This document shows positions 54,714 through 64,000 of a stretch of 64,000 bases of DNA, piece by piece. The number at the start of each line of letters is the position of its first letter. Positions within the stretch are counted from its first letter, which is position 1. Source of the DNA: Nisaea sp. (GTDB lineage Bacteria > Pseudomonadota > Alphaproteobacteria > Thalassobaculales > Thalassobaculaceae); NCBI RefSeq assembly GCF_034670185.1, contig NZ_JAXMNY010000006.1, positions 78,470 through 142,469 of the forward strand, written 5' to 3'. The notes under the pieces are model-generated. The model was not told the origin of the DNA. It searched no databases and worked only from the letters and a program-made list of their open reading frames with translations. Made by a program: the position numbers and the translations under genes.

Positions 54714-57394
54714 TACGGTCTCCGGTGGTTTTCGAATGTCTGGGCGGCGTCGGGTGCAGCTGCAGGCTTCCGGGCGGCGGCGCTCAAGATCTTTTCGAGA
54801 AGCGCCGCATTGGCGCGGTAATGCGGATCGAGCAGCATGTCGCCGTGATCGCCGTGGCCGTCATACCGGTGAAAGCTGCCGCGGGTCATCTCCGCCCAAG
54901 CCGGTTTGCTGGCGATAAGGTTTCCCGCTTCGTCGCGATGCTCGTCATCGCCCGTGGGGCTGCTGATCAGGTGAATATCGGCGTTGATCGGCGCATCTTC
55001 GGTGATTGAGGAGAGGAAGGCGTAGTAGCGCCGGACGCGGCGCTGGATCTTGTCCCTCAGGATGCTGCTGGAGACGATTTCGGCCACGCCATCCGCTTCC
55101 AGAACGGCACTGGTCAGCCGGTCTGCCTCTTCTTCGGGAAAGTCAAAGCACCGCAGGAAACGCGAGGCGTCCAGCAGGACGATGGCGCTGACGGGCCTGC
55201 CGCGCCGCTCCAGCTCCCGTGCTACGTGAAAGGCGATATTGCCGCCGCCTGAATAGCCGAACAGCAGATGCGGGCCGTCCGGATCGTGCTCTGCGATCAG
55301 GTCCGCATAATCGCCGATCCGGGTTTCCGCCTCGATGAAGTTGAAGGCGTGGAGCGCGAACCCCGCGAGGTCTCCACCCAGACGGCCATAGCTGAGGGCA
55401 TCCGTGGTGCCTGGCGGCAGGGCGAAGAGTGGTCGCCCGCCCGGCTCCGGGCTCAGCCGTACGCATGTTTGATCGACTGAAACATTGCCGAATTTGGCCG
55501 CATCCAGCACGGCTCCGGCCAGTTGGCGCACGGTTGGATGCGTGAAGATGGACGTCAGCGGCAGGGTGACGCCGAACTGTTTTTCCAACACCGAGACCAT
55601 CTTCGCAGCCATCAGGCTATGCCCGCCGAGGGCGAAGAAGTCGTCATGCACGCCGATGGGCGAGAGGCCGAGAAGGTCTTCCCAGATTGTCGCGAGAGCG
55701 CCTTCCGTCTCGCCAGATGGCGGCTCGGATGCGGCATCATCCTTATCCGGTTGCGGGATTGGCGGCGGCAGCGCGGCGCGGTCGATCTTGCCGTTTGGGT
55801 TGAGCGGAAGTTTGTCGACCCGGGTCAGGTGGGTGGGCACCATGAAATCCGGCAGTGTCGCATGGAGATGCGCGCGCAGGGCGGTCTCGTCGATTGTCCC
55901 GGTCGCTGCCGCATAATGCGCGATCAGCACGCGCCGGTCTTCTTCGGTCGCCGCTTTGCCGGCATCCCAGGCATGCACGACCGCACTTGTGACGCCGGGA
56001 AATTGATGAAGCGCGACTTCAATCTCACCGGGCTCGATCCGGAATCCCCGAATCTTGAGCTGGTCGTCCATGCGGCCGAGGAACTCGATGGAACCGTCAC
56101 TGCGCCAACAGGCCAGATCGCCGGTGCGGTAGAGCCGTTCCCCAGGGCGTTCCTCCGGGAGATCATGGCCAGCGAAGGGATTCGCGACAAAGCGTTCGGC
56201 CGTCAGGGCGGGGTCGTTCCAGTAGCCAAGGGCGAGGCCGTCGCCCCCGACATAAAGCTCCCCTGCCGCGCCGGGCGGCAGAATCCGCATTTCCGCGTCC
56301 AGGATATAGGCCGTCGAATTAGCTATCGGCGACCCGATGGGAATAGCGCCGCGATAGTCGCCCGGCTCGATCCGGAAGCAGCAGGAAAAGGTCGTGTTTT
56401 CGGTCGGGCCGTAGCCGTTCACAAGGCGGCAGGCGGGGAGCGCCTCCAGCGCTTTCTGGATATGCGGAACGGAGAGTGCCTCGCCGCCCACGAGGAGCTG
56501 TCGGAGTGGCTTCAGGCTCTGCGGATATTCGTCGATCATCACGTTGAACAACCCGCCGGTAAGCCAGAGCGTCGTGACACCCTCGCACGCGATCGTGTCT
56601 CCGAGATCGGCGAGGCTCTGCTTCCCGCGCGGCGCCAGGGCCAGCCGGGCGCCGTTCAGGAGGGGTCCCCAGATTTCGAGAGTGGCGGCGTCGAAAGAGA
56701 TGGGCGCGTATTGCAGGAAGACCTGATCGGTGCCGAAGTCGGCGTAGTCCGAACCCTTAACCAGCCGGACAATCCCGCGCTGAGGCACGGCGACCGCTTT
56801 CGGCCGTCCGGTCGAGCCGGAGGTGTACATGACATAAGCGAGCCGGTCTCCGGCATCGGCGCCTGAAACCGGCGGAAGCGGGGTCACCGGCGCCCGCGCG
56901 ATCTCGGCTCCGTCCCGGTCCAGCAGGATTCGGCAAATATCGCTTTCCGGCAGGTTTCCGGAAGCATCCATATGCGTGATGAGGGCCGATGCACCGGAAT
57001 GCTCCAGCATGAAGCGGAGCCGGTCCGCCGGATAGCTTGGGTCAAGCGGAAGATAGGCCGCCCCGGCCTTCAGGATTCCCAGAAGTGCGACGATCAGCTC
57101 CGGCGAGCGGTCGAGGCAAACTGTGATCAGTGCGCCGTCGGCAATCTCTGCGGTGTCTTTCAGGTAATGCGCCAGACGGTTTGACCGCAGGTCCAACTCG
57201 CCATAGGTCAGGTTCCGTCCCTCGGAGCTGACCGCGACGTCGCCCGGATGGGCCGTGGCCTGCTCCAAGAACAGAGCGGCCACGGTGCTGTCGAGCGGAT
57301 AGTCCCGTGACGTCCGATTGAAGCTTTGGATCAGTGCGGTGACGTCATCCGCGTCGCCGGTCTGGTCGATCAGGCTGAAGCTCGAAAGTTTCAT
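54713..57394 (-). CDS. NRPS termination module: A-PCP-TE, predicted valine
   Basis: 893 residues. Adenylation domain about 35-545 with YTSGSTGRPKA (190-200), GELYVGGDG, YRTGDL and A10 lysine K536. Carrier domain about 560-630 with phosphopantetheine Ser593 in FFALGGHSL. C-terminal type I thioesterase about 655-880 with S715 in GYSGGG, D742 and a His in GHGDHGDM. My alignment of the pocket to GrsA reads D-A-L-W-L-G-G-T-F-K, close to known valine codes. There is no condensation domain; the one at the end of the preceding protein must serve it in trans. Short N-terminus of about 30 residues may be a docking element. It overlaps the upstream NRPS stop (ATGA). Confidence 0.95.
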   Translation of the reverse strand: MKLSSFSLIDQTGDADDVTALIQSFNRTSRDYPLDSTVAALFLEQATAHPGDVAVSSEGRNLTYGELDLRSNRLAHYLKDTAEIADGALITVCLDRSPELIVALLGILKAGAAYLPLDPSYPADRLRFMLEHSGASALITHMDASGNLPESDICRILLDRDGAEIARAPVTPLPPVSGADAGDRLAYVMYTSGSTGRPKAVAVPQRGIVRLVKGSDYADFGTDQVFLQYAPISFDAATLEIWGPLLNGARLALAPRGKQSLADLGDTIACEGVTTLWLTGGLFNVMIDEYPQSLKPLRQLLVGGEALSVPHIQKALEALPACRLVNGYGPTENTTFSCCFRIEPGDYRGAIPIGSPIANSTAYILDAEMRILPPGAAGELYVGGDGLALGYWNDPALTAERFVANPFAGHDLPEERPGERLYRTGDLACWRSDGSIEFLGRMDDQLKIRGFRIEPGEIEVALHQFPGVTSAVVHAWDAGKAATEEDRRVLIAHYAAATGTIDETALRAHLHATLPDFMVPTHLTRVDKLPLNPNGKIDRAALPPPIPQPDKDDAASEPPSGETEGALATIWEDLLGLSPIGVHDDFFALGGHSLMAAKMVSVLEKQFGVTLPLTSIFTHPTVRQLAGAVLDAAKFGNVSVDQTCVRLSPEPGGRPLFALPPGTTDALSYGRLGGDLAGFALHAFNFIEAETRIGDYADLIAEHDPDGPHLLFGYSGGGNIAFHVARELERRGRPVSAIVLLDASRFLRCFDFPEEEADRLTSAVLEADGVAEIVSSSILRDKIQRRVRRYYAFLSSITEDAPINADIHLISSPTGDDEHRDEAGNLIASKPAWAEMTRGSFHRYDGHGDHGDMLLDPHYRANAALLEKILSAAARKPAAAPDAAQTFENHRRP

Positions 57395-60300
57395 ATCCGT
57401 TCTCCCATGCGACGTTCTTGTGCGGTATCGGCCGCGATGGCTTCGGCGAAACGGTTCAGGGTTTGCAGATAGCGCTCGGCGGTCGCCGCCGAGAATAGGC
57501 CCGCGTCATATTCGAGGGTCAGCTCGAACCGGGGGCCGTGTTCCGCGGCCAGCAGCATCAGGTCGACCTTGGCGAACGGGAACGCGAGGTCGAGTTGTCT
57601 TGCCTCCGGCGCTTCCTCTTCATCTGGCGCGCCGGGTGGCTTGCCGCCTCTGACATTGACGTTGGCCGCGTTCTGATAGGCATAGATGACATTGACCGGG
57701 TCCCGGCCGGGCCCCGTAGTCCGGCCGCTGAGGATCAGGTCATAGGGATAATCCTGATGGTCCAGGGCGGCGGTGCTGGTTTCAGTCACCCGATCGAGTA
57801 ATGTGTCGAAATCGAGCCCTGCCGAAACCCGCGTGCGCAGGGGCAAAAGGTTCACGAACGCGCCAAGCAGCGGCTCCAGCTCGGGCCTCCCCCGATTGGC
57901 GACGGCCATGCCGATACAGATGTCCTCCTGTTGCGTGAGCTGGAACAGGAAGAGCTTGAAGAGGGCGAGAAGGGCGTTGGCGGGCGTAGAGCCGCGTGAG
58001 CGAGAGAGCGCGCGCAGCGCCTCGCTGCATTCCTCCGAGAGTTCCAGACTGACCCGTTCGCCCTTCCGGTCCGTCCCCGCGTTTTGCGCGAGATCGTGCG
58101 GCAGGCGCAGTGGCCCCTCGAGACCGTCGAGCCGTGCTTTCCAGAAGCGGGCATCTTCGCTTCGGTCGCGCCCGTCCTGCAGAACGGCGTAGTCGCGGTA
58201 CTGGATCTCCAACGGCGGAAGCGGGCTCCGCGCGCCGGATCTCGCGGCGTCGTAGAGCGTCAGGAGCTCGCGATAAAAGACCTGCATCGACCATCCGTCT
58301 CCGATGATGTGATGCATCACGAGCACGAAGACCGTGGGGCCGCCGTCCCGGGTAATCAGGGTGACGCGGAACAGCGGCGCCTGGTCGAGGGCGAAGCGCG
58401 TCCGGTTTTCCTCTGCGACGATGGCGCGCGTTTGCGCGTCGGCATCTTCCGCATCGCTCAGATCAACGGGTGTGAGCGGCACATCTATGACGTCCAGAAC
58501 CTGCTGGCGCGGCTCGCCATCCACTTCGACGAAGACGGTGCGGAGAATTTCGTGCCGGTCGATCAGCTGTGCCAGCGCGCGGCGCAGGGCATCTGCGTCG
58601 ATCTGCTGTTTCAGCTCGAAGGCAGCGGGCATGTTGTAACGGGCATCCCCGGCCAGCCTGTCTTCGAGCCAGAACCGCTTCTGAGCATGGGAGAGCGGAT
58701 AGTTTTCCTGTTTCAGCGTGGCCCGGATCGGCTCGTAAGCTGCCGCACCACTGTTGCCGACATGCGGTGCCAGCGCGGCGATTGTGGGGTTCTTCAGCAA
58801 CAGGCCGACGGGTAGTTGACGGCCGAAGGCCTGATTGATGCGGGCGACTACCTGCAGGGCTTTCAGGCTGTGTCCGCCGAGCGCGAAGAAGTCGTCGTCG
58901 GTGGCGATATTCTCGACGCCGAGAACCTCCCGCCAGATATCAACAAGGCGCCGTTCCACCTCGTTGGCCGGGGCCGCTCCCCCGCGATCGGGGGCGGTGC
59001 GGGATTCGGGCTTCGGCAGGGCTGCGTGGTCGGTCTTGCCGTTTCGTGTGAGGGGGATGCGCTCAATCGGGACGAAAATCGCCGGAACCATATATCCAGG
59101 CAGGCGCGCTGCCGACCAGTCCCTGATCTCCGGTATCGCCTCACTGTCTGCGACAACGTATGCGACGATCCGGCCTTCTTCTTGTTGTGCGATGACAGCG
59201 ACCTGTCGGACGGCCGTATGCTGGCTCAGAGTCGCTTCGATCTCGCCGATTTCGATGCGGTAGCCGCGCAGCTTAACCTGTTTGTCCATGCGGCCGAGAT
59301 ATTCGAGGCTGCCATCCGCACGCCGCCGCGCGAGATCGCCGCTGCGGTACAGCCGCTGTGCGGTTCCTTCAATAGTGCGCTCGATAAAGCGCTCGGCAGT
59401 CAGCTCAGGACGGTTGAGATAGCCGCGCGCGAGCCCGGCTCCGCCGACATGGATCTCGCCGGTCACGCCGACCGGCACCGGCTCGCCGCGCCGGTCCATC
59501 AGATGCAGGTCAAGGTCCCGAAGCGGTGTCCCGATCAGGCTCGCCGTGCTGCTGCAATCCGCTTCGGTCAGCGGGCACCAGGTGACATGCACCGTGGTTT
59601 CGGTGATCCCGTACATATTGACCAGCCGGGGGCCCCGCTCGCCATAGAGCTTGAACCAGGGTTTCAGACCCGGCAGGTCCAGAGCCTCGCCGCCGAAAAC
59701 AACGAGCCGGAGAGAAAGCGTCCGCCCGCGCTCGACGGCCTCCGGAATGAGGTGCCGGAAGGCAGAAGGCGTCTGGTTCAGAACCGTGACGCTCTCACTT
59801 TCCAGCAGGGTGTGAAAGGCGGTGGGATCACGCCTCACCTCATCGGGAACCACGATCAGGTGCCCGCCATGCAGCAGCGCCCCCCAGATCTCCCAGACGG
59901 AGAAATCAAAGGCGACGGAATGAAACATGGTCCAGACGTCGTCCGCCGAGAAAGCACAGTCCGGCTGGGTTGCGTCGAACAGACGCAGCACATTTGCGTG
60001 GCTGACCATGACGCCCTTGGGCTGGCCGGTGGAGCCTGACGTATAGATCACGTAAGCCATATCATCCGGTTGCGCCGGTATCCTGGCGCACGGCGGAGAT
60101 GTGTCATCGACCTCCGCCGGATCGTCCAGATAAAGGCGGGGTCCTTCCCATGCGGAACGGTCTTCCGCGAGCGCCCGTTCCGTGACCAGAGCGATTGCAC
60201 CAGCGTCTTTCAGCATGAAATCAACGCGCGCGGACGGTGTCGCCGGGTCTATCGGCAGATAGGCGGCGCCAGACTTCACGATGCCGAGCAGGCCGGCAAT

Positions 60301-63300
60301 GAGATCGTTGGATCGCTCCGCAAGCAGGCCGACCAGCCGGTCCGGCCCTGCGCCCAAAGCGGAAAGGCGCCGGGCTATATCGTCGGCGCGCGCATCGAGT
60401 TCTGCATAGGTCAGCGTCTCGCCGGCGCAGGTGACGGCGGGGCGGCCCGCGTGTCGCGCGACCTGCGCGGCGAAGCGTTCGGTCAGGGTATCGGCGACGG
60501 GCAGGTGGCAGCGTGCGCGTCCTGCCTCCCAGAGAGCCTTGCACTCAGCCTCGCTGACGATGCCGATCCTATCCAGCGGCTGATCCGAATCCGCCTCGAT
60601 CAGGCCGCGCAGCGTGGTGCTCAGAAAGGCGAAGATCCGGCCTATATCGTCTGTCGTGAATTGTCCTCCGTCGTAGCCGACACGCAGGCGAATCTCGTCG
60701 CCATAGGCTGCCGCGATGAGGGTGAGCGGGTAGTTGGTATGGTCGATGGCGCGGCCGCCGGAGAATTCGGCCCCCCCGCCTTCGTCCGTGCCTTCGCCAG
60801 TAGGCAGATCTGGATCGAGCGGATAATTTTCGAAGACGAGCAGACTGTCGAACAGGGGCGTGCCGGGCGACACCGCGCTGTCCCGCTGGATCTCGGCCAG
60901 GGGCACGAAGCCGAACCGGCTGTTTTCCTGATGCTGCGTCTGCAGTGTGTCCAGCCAGACGCCGACCGGGCAATCCACGGTCGAAACCCGCATCGGCACC
61001 GTGTTGATGAAGAGGCCGACCATGTCCTCGATCCCGGTGAGGTCGATATCGCGGCCGGACAGGGTGACGCCGAAAACAGTATCGCTCTCGGCACTGGTCC
61101 GGCTCAGCACCAGTGCCCAGCCCGCATTGAAGAGGGTGTTCAGCGTCAGGTGGCGCTGGCGCGCGGTCTCGATCAAGGCGCGGCCGAGCGCGGGCTCGAA
61201 GGTGAAGGTTTTTTCGCTCGGCTGCGCGTTTGCGGAACCATCAGGCGCCTTTGTCCGTGCACCCGGCAGCGGTGTGGGTGCGCCGAAATCTTCTATAACG
61301 TCTCGCCAGTGGGTGCGGGCTGCCGCGTGATCCTGTTCCTGCAGCCAGGCGATGTAGCGTTCGTAGGGCGGAGCCGGAGGGAGGTCGGTCGAGCGGGAGC
61401 CATAGAGCAGCATCAAGTCCCGGAAGAGTATCGGCAGGCTCCAGCCGTCCAGCAGCATGTGATGGAGGCCCAGCACAAACTGCCAGTTATCGTCTTCCAG
61501 CTGGATCAGCAGGCAGCGCAGCAGCGGCGGGCACGTCAGGGCGAAACCGGCGCTGCGTTCTTCGGCGAGAAGCCGTTCCAGCGCGTCGGTTTGCTCCTCC
61601 TCGTCCAGATCGCGCCAGTCCAGATCCCGCCAGGGGAGAGTGACATCACGCCGGACGAACTGCAGAGGCTCCCCGCCATCCAGCCAGAGCGCGGTGCGCA
61701 GGATCGGATGGCGCTCCACCAGCGCATCCCACGCCGCGCGGAAAGCTTCTGGGTTGAACGGGCTGGCGATCTTCCAGGTCAGTTGCTCGAAATAGACAGA
61801 CCCGCCCGGCTCGTCGGCGAGGCTGTGGAAGGCCATGCCCTGTTGCATCGGGCTTAGCGGATAGAGCGCCGCCACGCCGCGCCCCTGCTGTGCCGCGAGC
61901 CGGTCGAGCCGGTCCTGCGCGACGGGGACGAGCGGGAAATCGCTTGCCGTGTAACCGCAGGCCGCTTCGTCGCGGCATAGGTCCACGAGGGAGCGCAAGG
62001 CGTCCTCGAAGCCTTGCGCCAGACTCTCCATTGTTTCCGGCCGGTACTGATGGCTGCTGTAGCTCAGCGAGACAGTCAGGGAGCCGTCCGATACCAGCCC
62101 GTTGATATCGATTGCGTGCGGCCGCGTTCCGTCGAGGCATTGGCTCTCGCCAGCGCCTTCCTCCGCGACAGAGAACAACCCGGCGCCCGCGTCGGTCTCG
62201 AACTGGCCAAGATAGTTAAAGGCGATCTCCGCTTCCGGATAATCCTCTGGCGGGTCCTCCGGAAGATAGCGCCCGATGCCATAGGCCAGCCCCTCACCAG
62301 GCACCGCGCGGAGTTGTTCTTTCACCGCCATCAGGCAGGCGGCGAGATCGTGTCGGTCGGGCAGGCTCAGGCGCACCGGGTAAATTGCCGTGAACCAGCC
62401 GACCGCCTCGCTCAGATCCGGCGCACCCGGCCGCTCCGGACGCCCATGTCTTTCGAGCGCGATGGGCCAGTCGCTGCGTCCGGTCCAGTCGGCCAGCGCC
62501 AGCGCCAGCGCCGTCAGCAGCAGGTCGTTGATCCGTGTGCCGTAAGCGCGCGGGGCCTGTTCAAGAAGAGCGGCGGTCGTCTCCCGGTCGAAGGCGATCC
62601 GGACATGCTCTGTACTGTCCCAGCGTGCCGCTCCCTCCGGATCGTCTTTCGGCAAGGGCGGTGTCGTCTCCCAACCACGCCAGTAGACAGTCTCTTCGGT
62701 GTTCTCCTGTGTGCCGGCGAGGCTCTGGAGATAATGCGCCCAGTCCGGGAAAGAGGCCGGGACCGGCTCAAGGAATATGTCGGCGCCCTGCCGGATCTGT
62801 GCGAAGGCATTATCGAGATCGCCCAGCAGGATGCGCCAGGACACGCCGTCGACCGCGAGATGATGGATGCACCAGAGCAGGCGCTGGCCCGCTGTCAGCT
62901 CGAACAGGACGAGTCGCATGACCGGGCCGCTTTCCAGATCGAGGCTGCGTTGCCAATGGGTCGCGCGCTCGGCAAGGACATCAGCCTGTGCCTCGATCGG
63001 CAAGTCGCGGAGATCTTCTTCGTAGACCGGCAGGTCCCCGTCGATCCAGGCGGGCTCTTGCTGCCAGCCTTCGGCACTTTGCCGGAACCGGAGGCGCAGT
63101 CCGGCGTGCCGCGCGATGATCGCGCTGGCCGCGGCTTGCAGTTCTTCTGTCGAGATCCGTTCGTTCGGCTGCAGCAGAAGCGCCTGATTGAAATGCGACA
63201 GATCGGCCAGATCCCAGGAAAAGAACCAGGACTGAACGGGCGTCAGCGGCGCCGGTCCGGCCGGTTTGGTCGTCGCCGCTTCTGCGGACGGCTCTACCGA

Positions 63301-64000
63301 CGTCACGTGGGGGGCAAGGGCAGCGACCGTCTGATGCTTGAAAATATCCCGCACCGCTAGCCGGAGCCCGGCTGCCCGCGCCTGTGCAACGATCTGGATG
63401 CTAAGGATCGAATCCCCGCCGAGCTCGAAGAAATTGTCGTTTCGGCCGACCCGCTCGCGTCCGAGCACACTGCCCCAGATCGCAGCAAGCGCTATTTCCC
63501 GATCTGTTCGGGGTGCTTCGTAGGTTTGTGCAATGGGCGCCATCTCGGGCACGGGGAGCGCTTTGCGGTCGAGCTTGCCTGTGACCGTCAGAGGCAAGGC
63601 GTCGAGGACGATGATCTCAGACGGCACCATGTAGCTCGGGAGGGCGGTGTGGAGCTCCCGGCGGAGGGCTGTGCCGTCAAGGTCTGTGCCTGTGACATAG
63701 GCGACGATGCGGCGGTGTTCTCCCTCGCCCGCGAGGAGTGTGACGGCCTCCTCGACAGCGGGCTGGGCACGCAACGCGGCCTCGATCTCTCCGAGCTCGA
63801 TGCGGAAGCCGCGGAGTTTGATCTGGTGATCGGTGCGGCCGAGATAGTCGATGGCGCCAGACCGGTTCCATCTGCAGAGATCGCCTGTGCGGTAGAGCCG
63901 CCCGAGGGTCGGGTGGATGACGAAGCGCTCTTCGGTCAGGTCCGGCTGTGCGAGATACCCGTCCGCGAGGCCGTCGCCGCCGAGATGCAGCTCTCCCGCG
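57391..64000 (-). CDS. large NRPS, N-terminus beyond window: A(end)-PCP-E-C-A-PCP-C
   Basis: At least about 2200 residues; the frame is open at the right edge, starting GELHLGGDGLADGYL. Counting from the in-frame Met at 63774: end of an adenylation domain (A10 lysine K67); PCP with Ser122 in FFELGGDSI; epimerisation domain about 175-620 with HHLAVDG (304-310) and FNYLGQF; condensation domain about 637-1085 with HHMLLDG (771-777); adenylation domain about 1095-1590 with YTSGSTGQPKG; PCP with Ser1636 in FFALGGHSL; final condensation domain about 1690-2120 with HHIIGDG (1821-1827). The complete A domain's pocket reads D-F-W-N-V-G-M-V-H-K, a threonine code. The E domain means a D-residue precedes Thr. 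An acidic stretch at about 2040-2060 (APDEEEAPEA) interrupts the last C domain. Confidence 0.96.
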   Translation of the reverse strand, partial: AGELHLGGDGLADGYLAQPDLTEERFVIHPTLGRLYRTGDLCRWNRSGAIDYLGRTDHQIKLRGFRIELGEIEAALRAQPAVEEAVTLLAGEGEHRRIVAYVTGTDLDGTALRRELHTALPSYMVPSEIIVLDALPLTVTGKLDRKALPVPEMAPIAQTYEAPRTDREIALAAIWGSVLGRERVGRNDNFFELGGDSILSIQIVAQARAAGLRLAVRDIFKHQTVAALAPHVTSVEPSAEAATTKPAGPAPLTPVQSWFFSWDLADLSHFNQALLLQPNERISTEELQAAASAIIARHAGLRLRFRQSAEGWQQEPAWIDGDLPVYEEDLRDLPIEAQADVLAERATHWQRSLDLESGPVMRLVLFELTAGQRLLWCIHHLAVDGVSWRILLGDLDNAFAQIRQGADIFLEPVPASFPDWAHYLQSLAGTQENTEETVYWRGWETTPPLPKDDPEGAARWDSTEHVRIAFDRETTAALLEQAPRAYGTRINDLLLTALALALADWTGRSDWPIALERHGRPERPGAPDLSEAVGWFTAIYPVRLSLPDRHDLAACLMAVKEQLRAVPGEGLAYGIGRYLPEDPPEDYPEAEIAFNYLGQFETDAGAGLFSVAEEGAGESQCLDGTRPHAIDINGLVSDGSLTVSLSYSSHQYRPETMESLAQGFEDALRSLVDLCRDEAACGYTASDFPLVPVAQDRLDRLAAQQGRGVAALYPLSPMQQGMAFHSLADEPGGSVYFEQLTWKIASPFNPEAFRAAWDALVERHPILRTALWLDGGEPLQFVRRDVTLPWRDLDWRDLDEEEQTDALERLLAEERSAGFALTCPPLLRCLLIQLEDDNWQFVLGLHHMLLDGWSLPILFRDLMLLYGSRSTDLPPAPPYERYIAWLQEQDHAAARTHWRDVIEDFGAPTPLPGARTKAPDGSANAQPSEKTFTFEPALGRALIETARQRHLTLNTLFNAGWALVLSRTSAESDTVFGVTLSGRDIDLTGIEDMVGLFINTVPMRVSTVDCPVGVWLDTLQTQHQENSRFGFVPLAEIQRDSAVSPGTPLFDSLLVFENYPLDPDLPTGEGTDEGGGAEFSGGRAIDHTNYPLTLIAAAYGDEIRLRVGYDGGQFTTDDIGRIFAFLSTTLRGLIEADSDQPLDRIGIVSEAECKALWEAGRARCHLPVADTLTERFAAQVARHAGRPAVTCAGETLTYAELDARADDIARRLSALGAGPDRLVGLLAERSNDLIAGLLGIVKSGAAYLPIDPATPSARVDFMLKDAGAIALVTERALAEDRSAWEGPRLYLDDPAEVDDTSPPCARIPAQPDDMAYVIYTSGSTGQPKGVMVSHANVLRLFDATQPDCAFSADDVWTMFHSVAFDFSVWEIWGALLHGGHLIVVPDEVRRDPTAFHTLLESESVTVLNQTPSAFRHLIPEAVERGRTLSLRLVVFGGEALDLPGLKPWFKLYGERGPRLVNMYGITETTVHVTWCPLTEADCSSTASLIGTPLRDLDLHLMDRRGEPVPVGVTGEIHVGGAGLARGYLNRPELTAERFIERTIEGTAQRLYRSGDLARRRADGSLEYLGRMDKQVKLRGYRIEIGEIEATLSQHTAVRQVAVIAQQEEGRIVAYVVADSEAIPEIRDWSAARLPGYMVPAIFVPIERIPLTRNGKTDHAALPKPESRTAPDRGGAAPANEVERRLVDIWREVLGVENIATDDDFFALGGHSLKALQVVARINQAFGRQLPVGLLLKNPTIAALAPHVGNSGAAAYEPIRATLKQENYPLSHAQKRFWLEDRLAGDARYNMPAAFELKQQIDADALRRALAQLIDRHEILRTVFVEVDGEPRQQVLDVIDVPLTPVDLSDAEDADAQTRAIVAEENRTRFALDQAPLFRVTLITRDGGPTVFVLVMHHIIGDGWSMQVFYRELLTLYDAARSGARSPLPPLEIQYRDYAVLQDGRDRSEDARFWKARLDGLEGPLRLPHDLAQNAGTDRKGERVSLELSEECSEALRALSRSRGSTPANALLALFKLFLFQLTQQEDICIGMAVANRGRPELEPLLGAFVNLLPLRTRVSAGLDFDTLLDRVTETSTAALDHQDYPYDLILSGRTTGPGRDPVNVIYAYQNAANVNVRGGKPPGAPDEEEAPEARQLDLAFPFAKVDLMLLAAEHGPRFELTLEYDAGLFSAATAERYLQTLNRFAEAIAADTAQERRMGERI

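Noticed and set aside
58816..63360. Several + strand frames of 400-600 residues
   Set aside because: Opposite the NRPS gene with its complete set of core motifs; no recognisable domains.

Overview
The window looks like chromosomal DNA from a free-living, probably marine, alphaproteobacterium of the Rhodospirillales type (Nisaea/Thalassobaculum-like is my guess). The evidence is high GC content, the hemC-hemD-Mic60-HemY cluster that marks Alphaproteobacteria, a fused indolepyruvate ferredoxin oxidoreductase, the moxR-DUF58-DUF4159 block beside DUF1285-NUDIX-CCA transferase, and aerobic hemF. No rRNA, tRNA, CRISPR array, transposase or phage gene was seen.

Layout. 1-4.3 kb: two tandem TPR plus glycosyltransferase paralogs (the first cut by the window edge), then a beta-hydroxyacid dehydrogenase/aldehyde dehydrogenase pair. 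4.4-9.2 kb: a DUF4347/RTX secreted protein, an AraC regulator and a DUF3750 protein. 9.3-18.4 kb: indolepyruvate oxidoreductase, UDP-glucuronate-type epimerase, pirin and WrbA with a divergent LysR regulator, a TPR lipoprotein-like protein and a TIGR04372-type glycosyltransferase. 18.5-20 kb: a sugar-transfer operon whose first gene, an ArnT/GT39-like transferase, survives only as its two ends joined at an octamer tandem repeat; a GT2 glycosyltransferase and a LAB_N membrane protein follow it. 20.1-35 kb is mostly housekeeping: PhnM-like amidohydrolase, DUF2306, EVE, gpsA, tsaD, hemC, hemD, Mic60, HemY, hemF, two unrecognised low-complexity proteins, a hydratase, CCA transferase, CoA-type NUDIX and DUF1285. 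35.1-41.9 kb: a four-gene MoxR/BatA-type membrane operon. 42-50.3 kb: cytochrome b561, an asparagine synthetase-like protein, class II aldolase, LysR/TauD pair, queF, amidase and a small membrane protein.

50.4-64 kb is the most distinctive part: a single leftward operon for a nonribosomal peptide. It runs off the right edge. Reading in the direction of transcription: a large NRPS (visible part A-PCP-E-C-A-PCP-C), a second NRPS (A-PCP-TE), a type II thioesterase, a TPR/GT9-like protein, an FkbM-type methyltransferase, and a diaminobutyrate aminotransferase (EctB-like) with no ectA or ectC beside it. My reading of the adenylation pockets gives Thr for the penultimate module and Val for the last, after a D-configured residue; the aminotransferase suggests 2,4-diaminobutyrate elsewhere in the peptide.

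A family of about 85-bp intergenic elements with 9-bp terminal inverted repeats (CGTCATCCC/GGGATGACG) occurs at least four times, plus one minimal hairpin copy. Two of the copies lie in opposite orientation on either side of the LysR-TauD pair.
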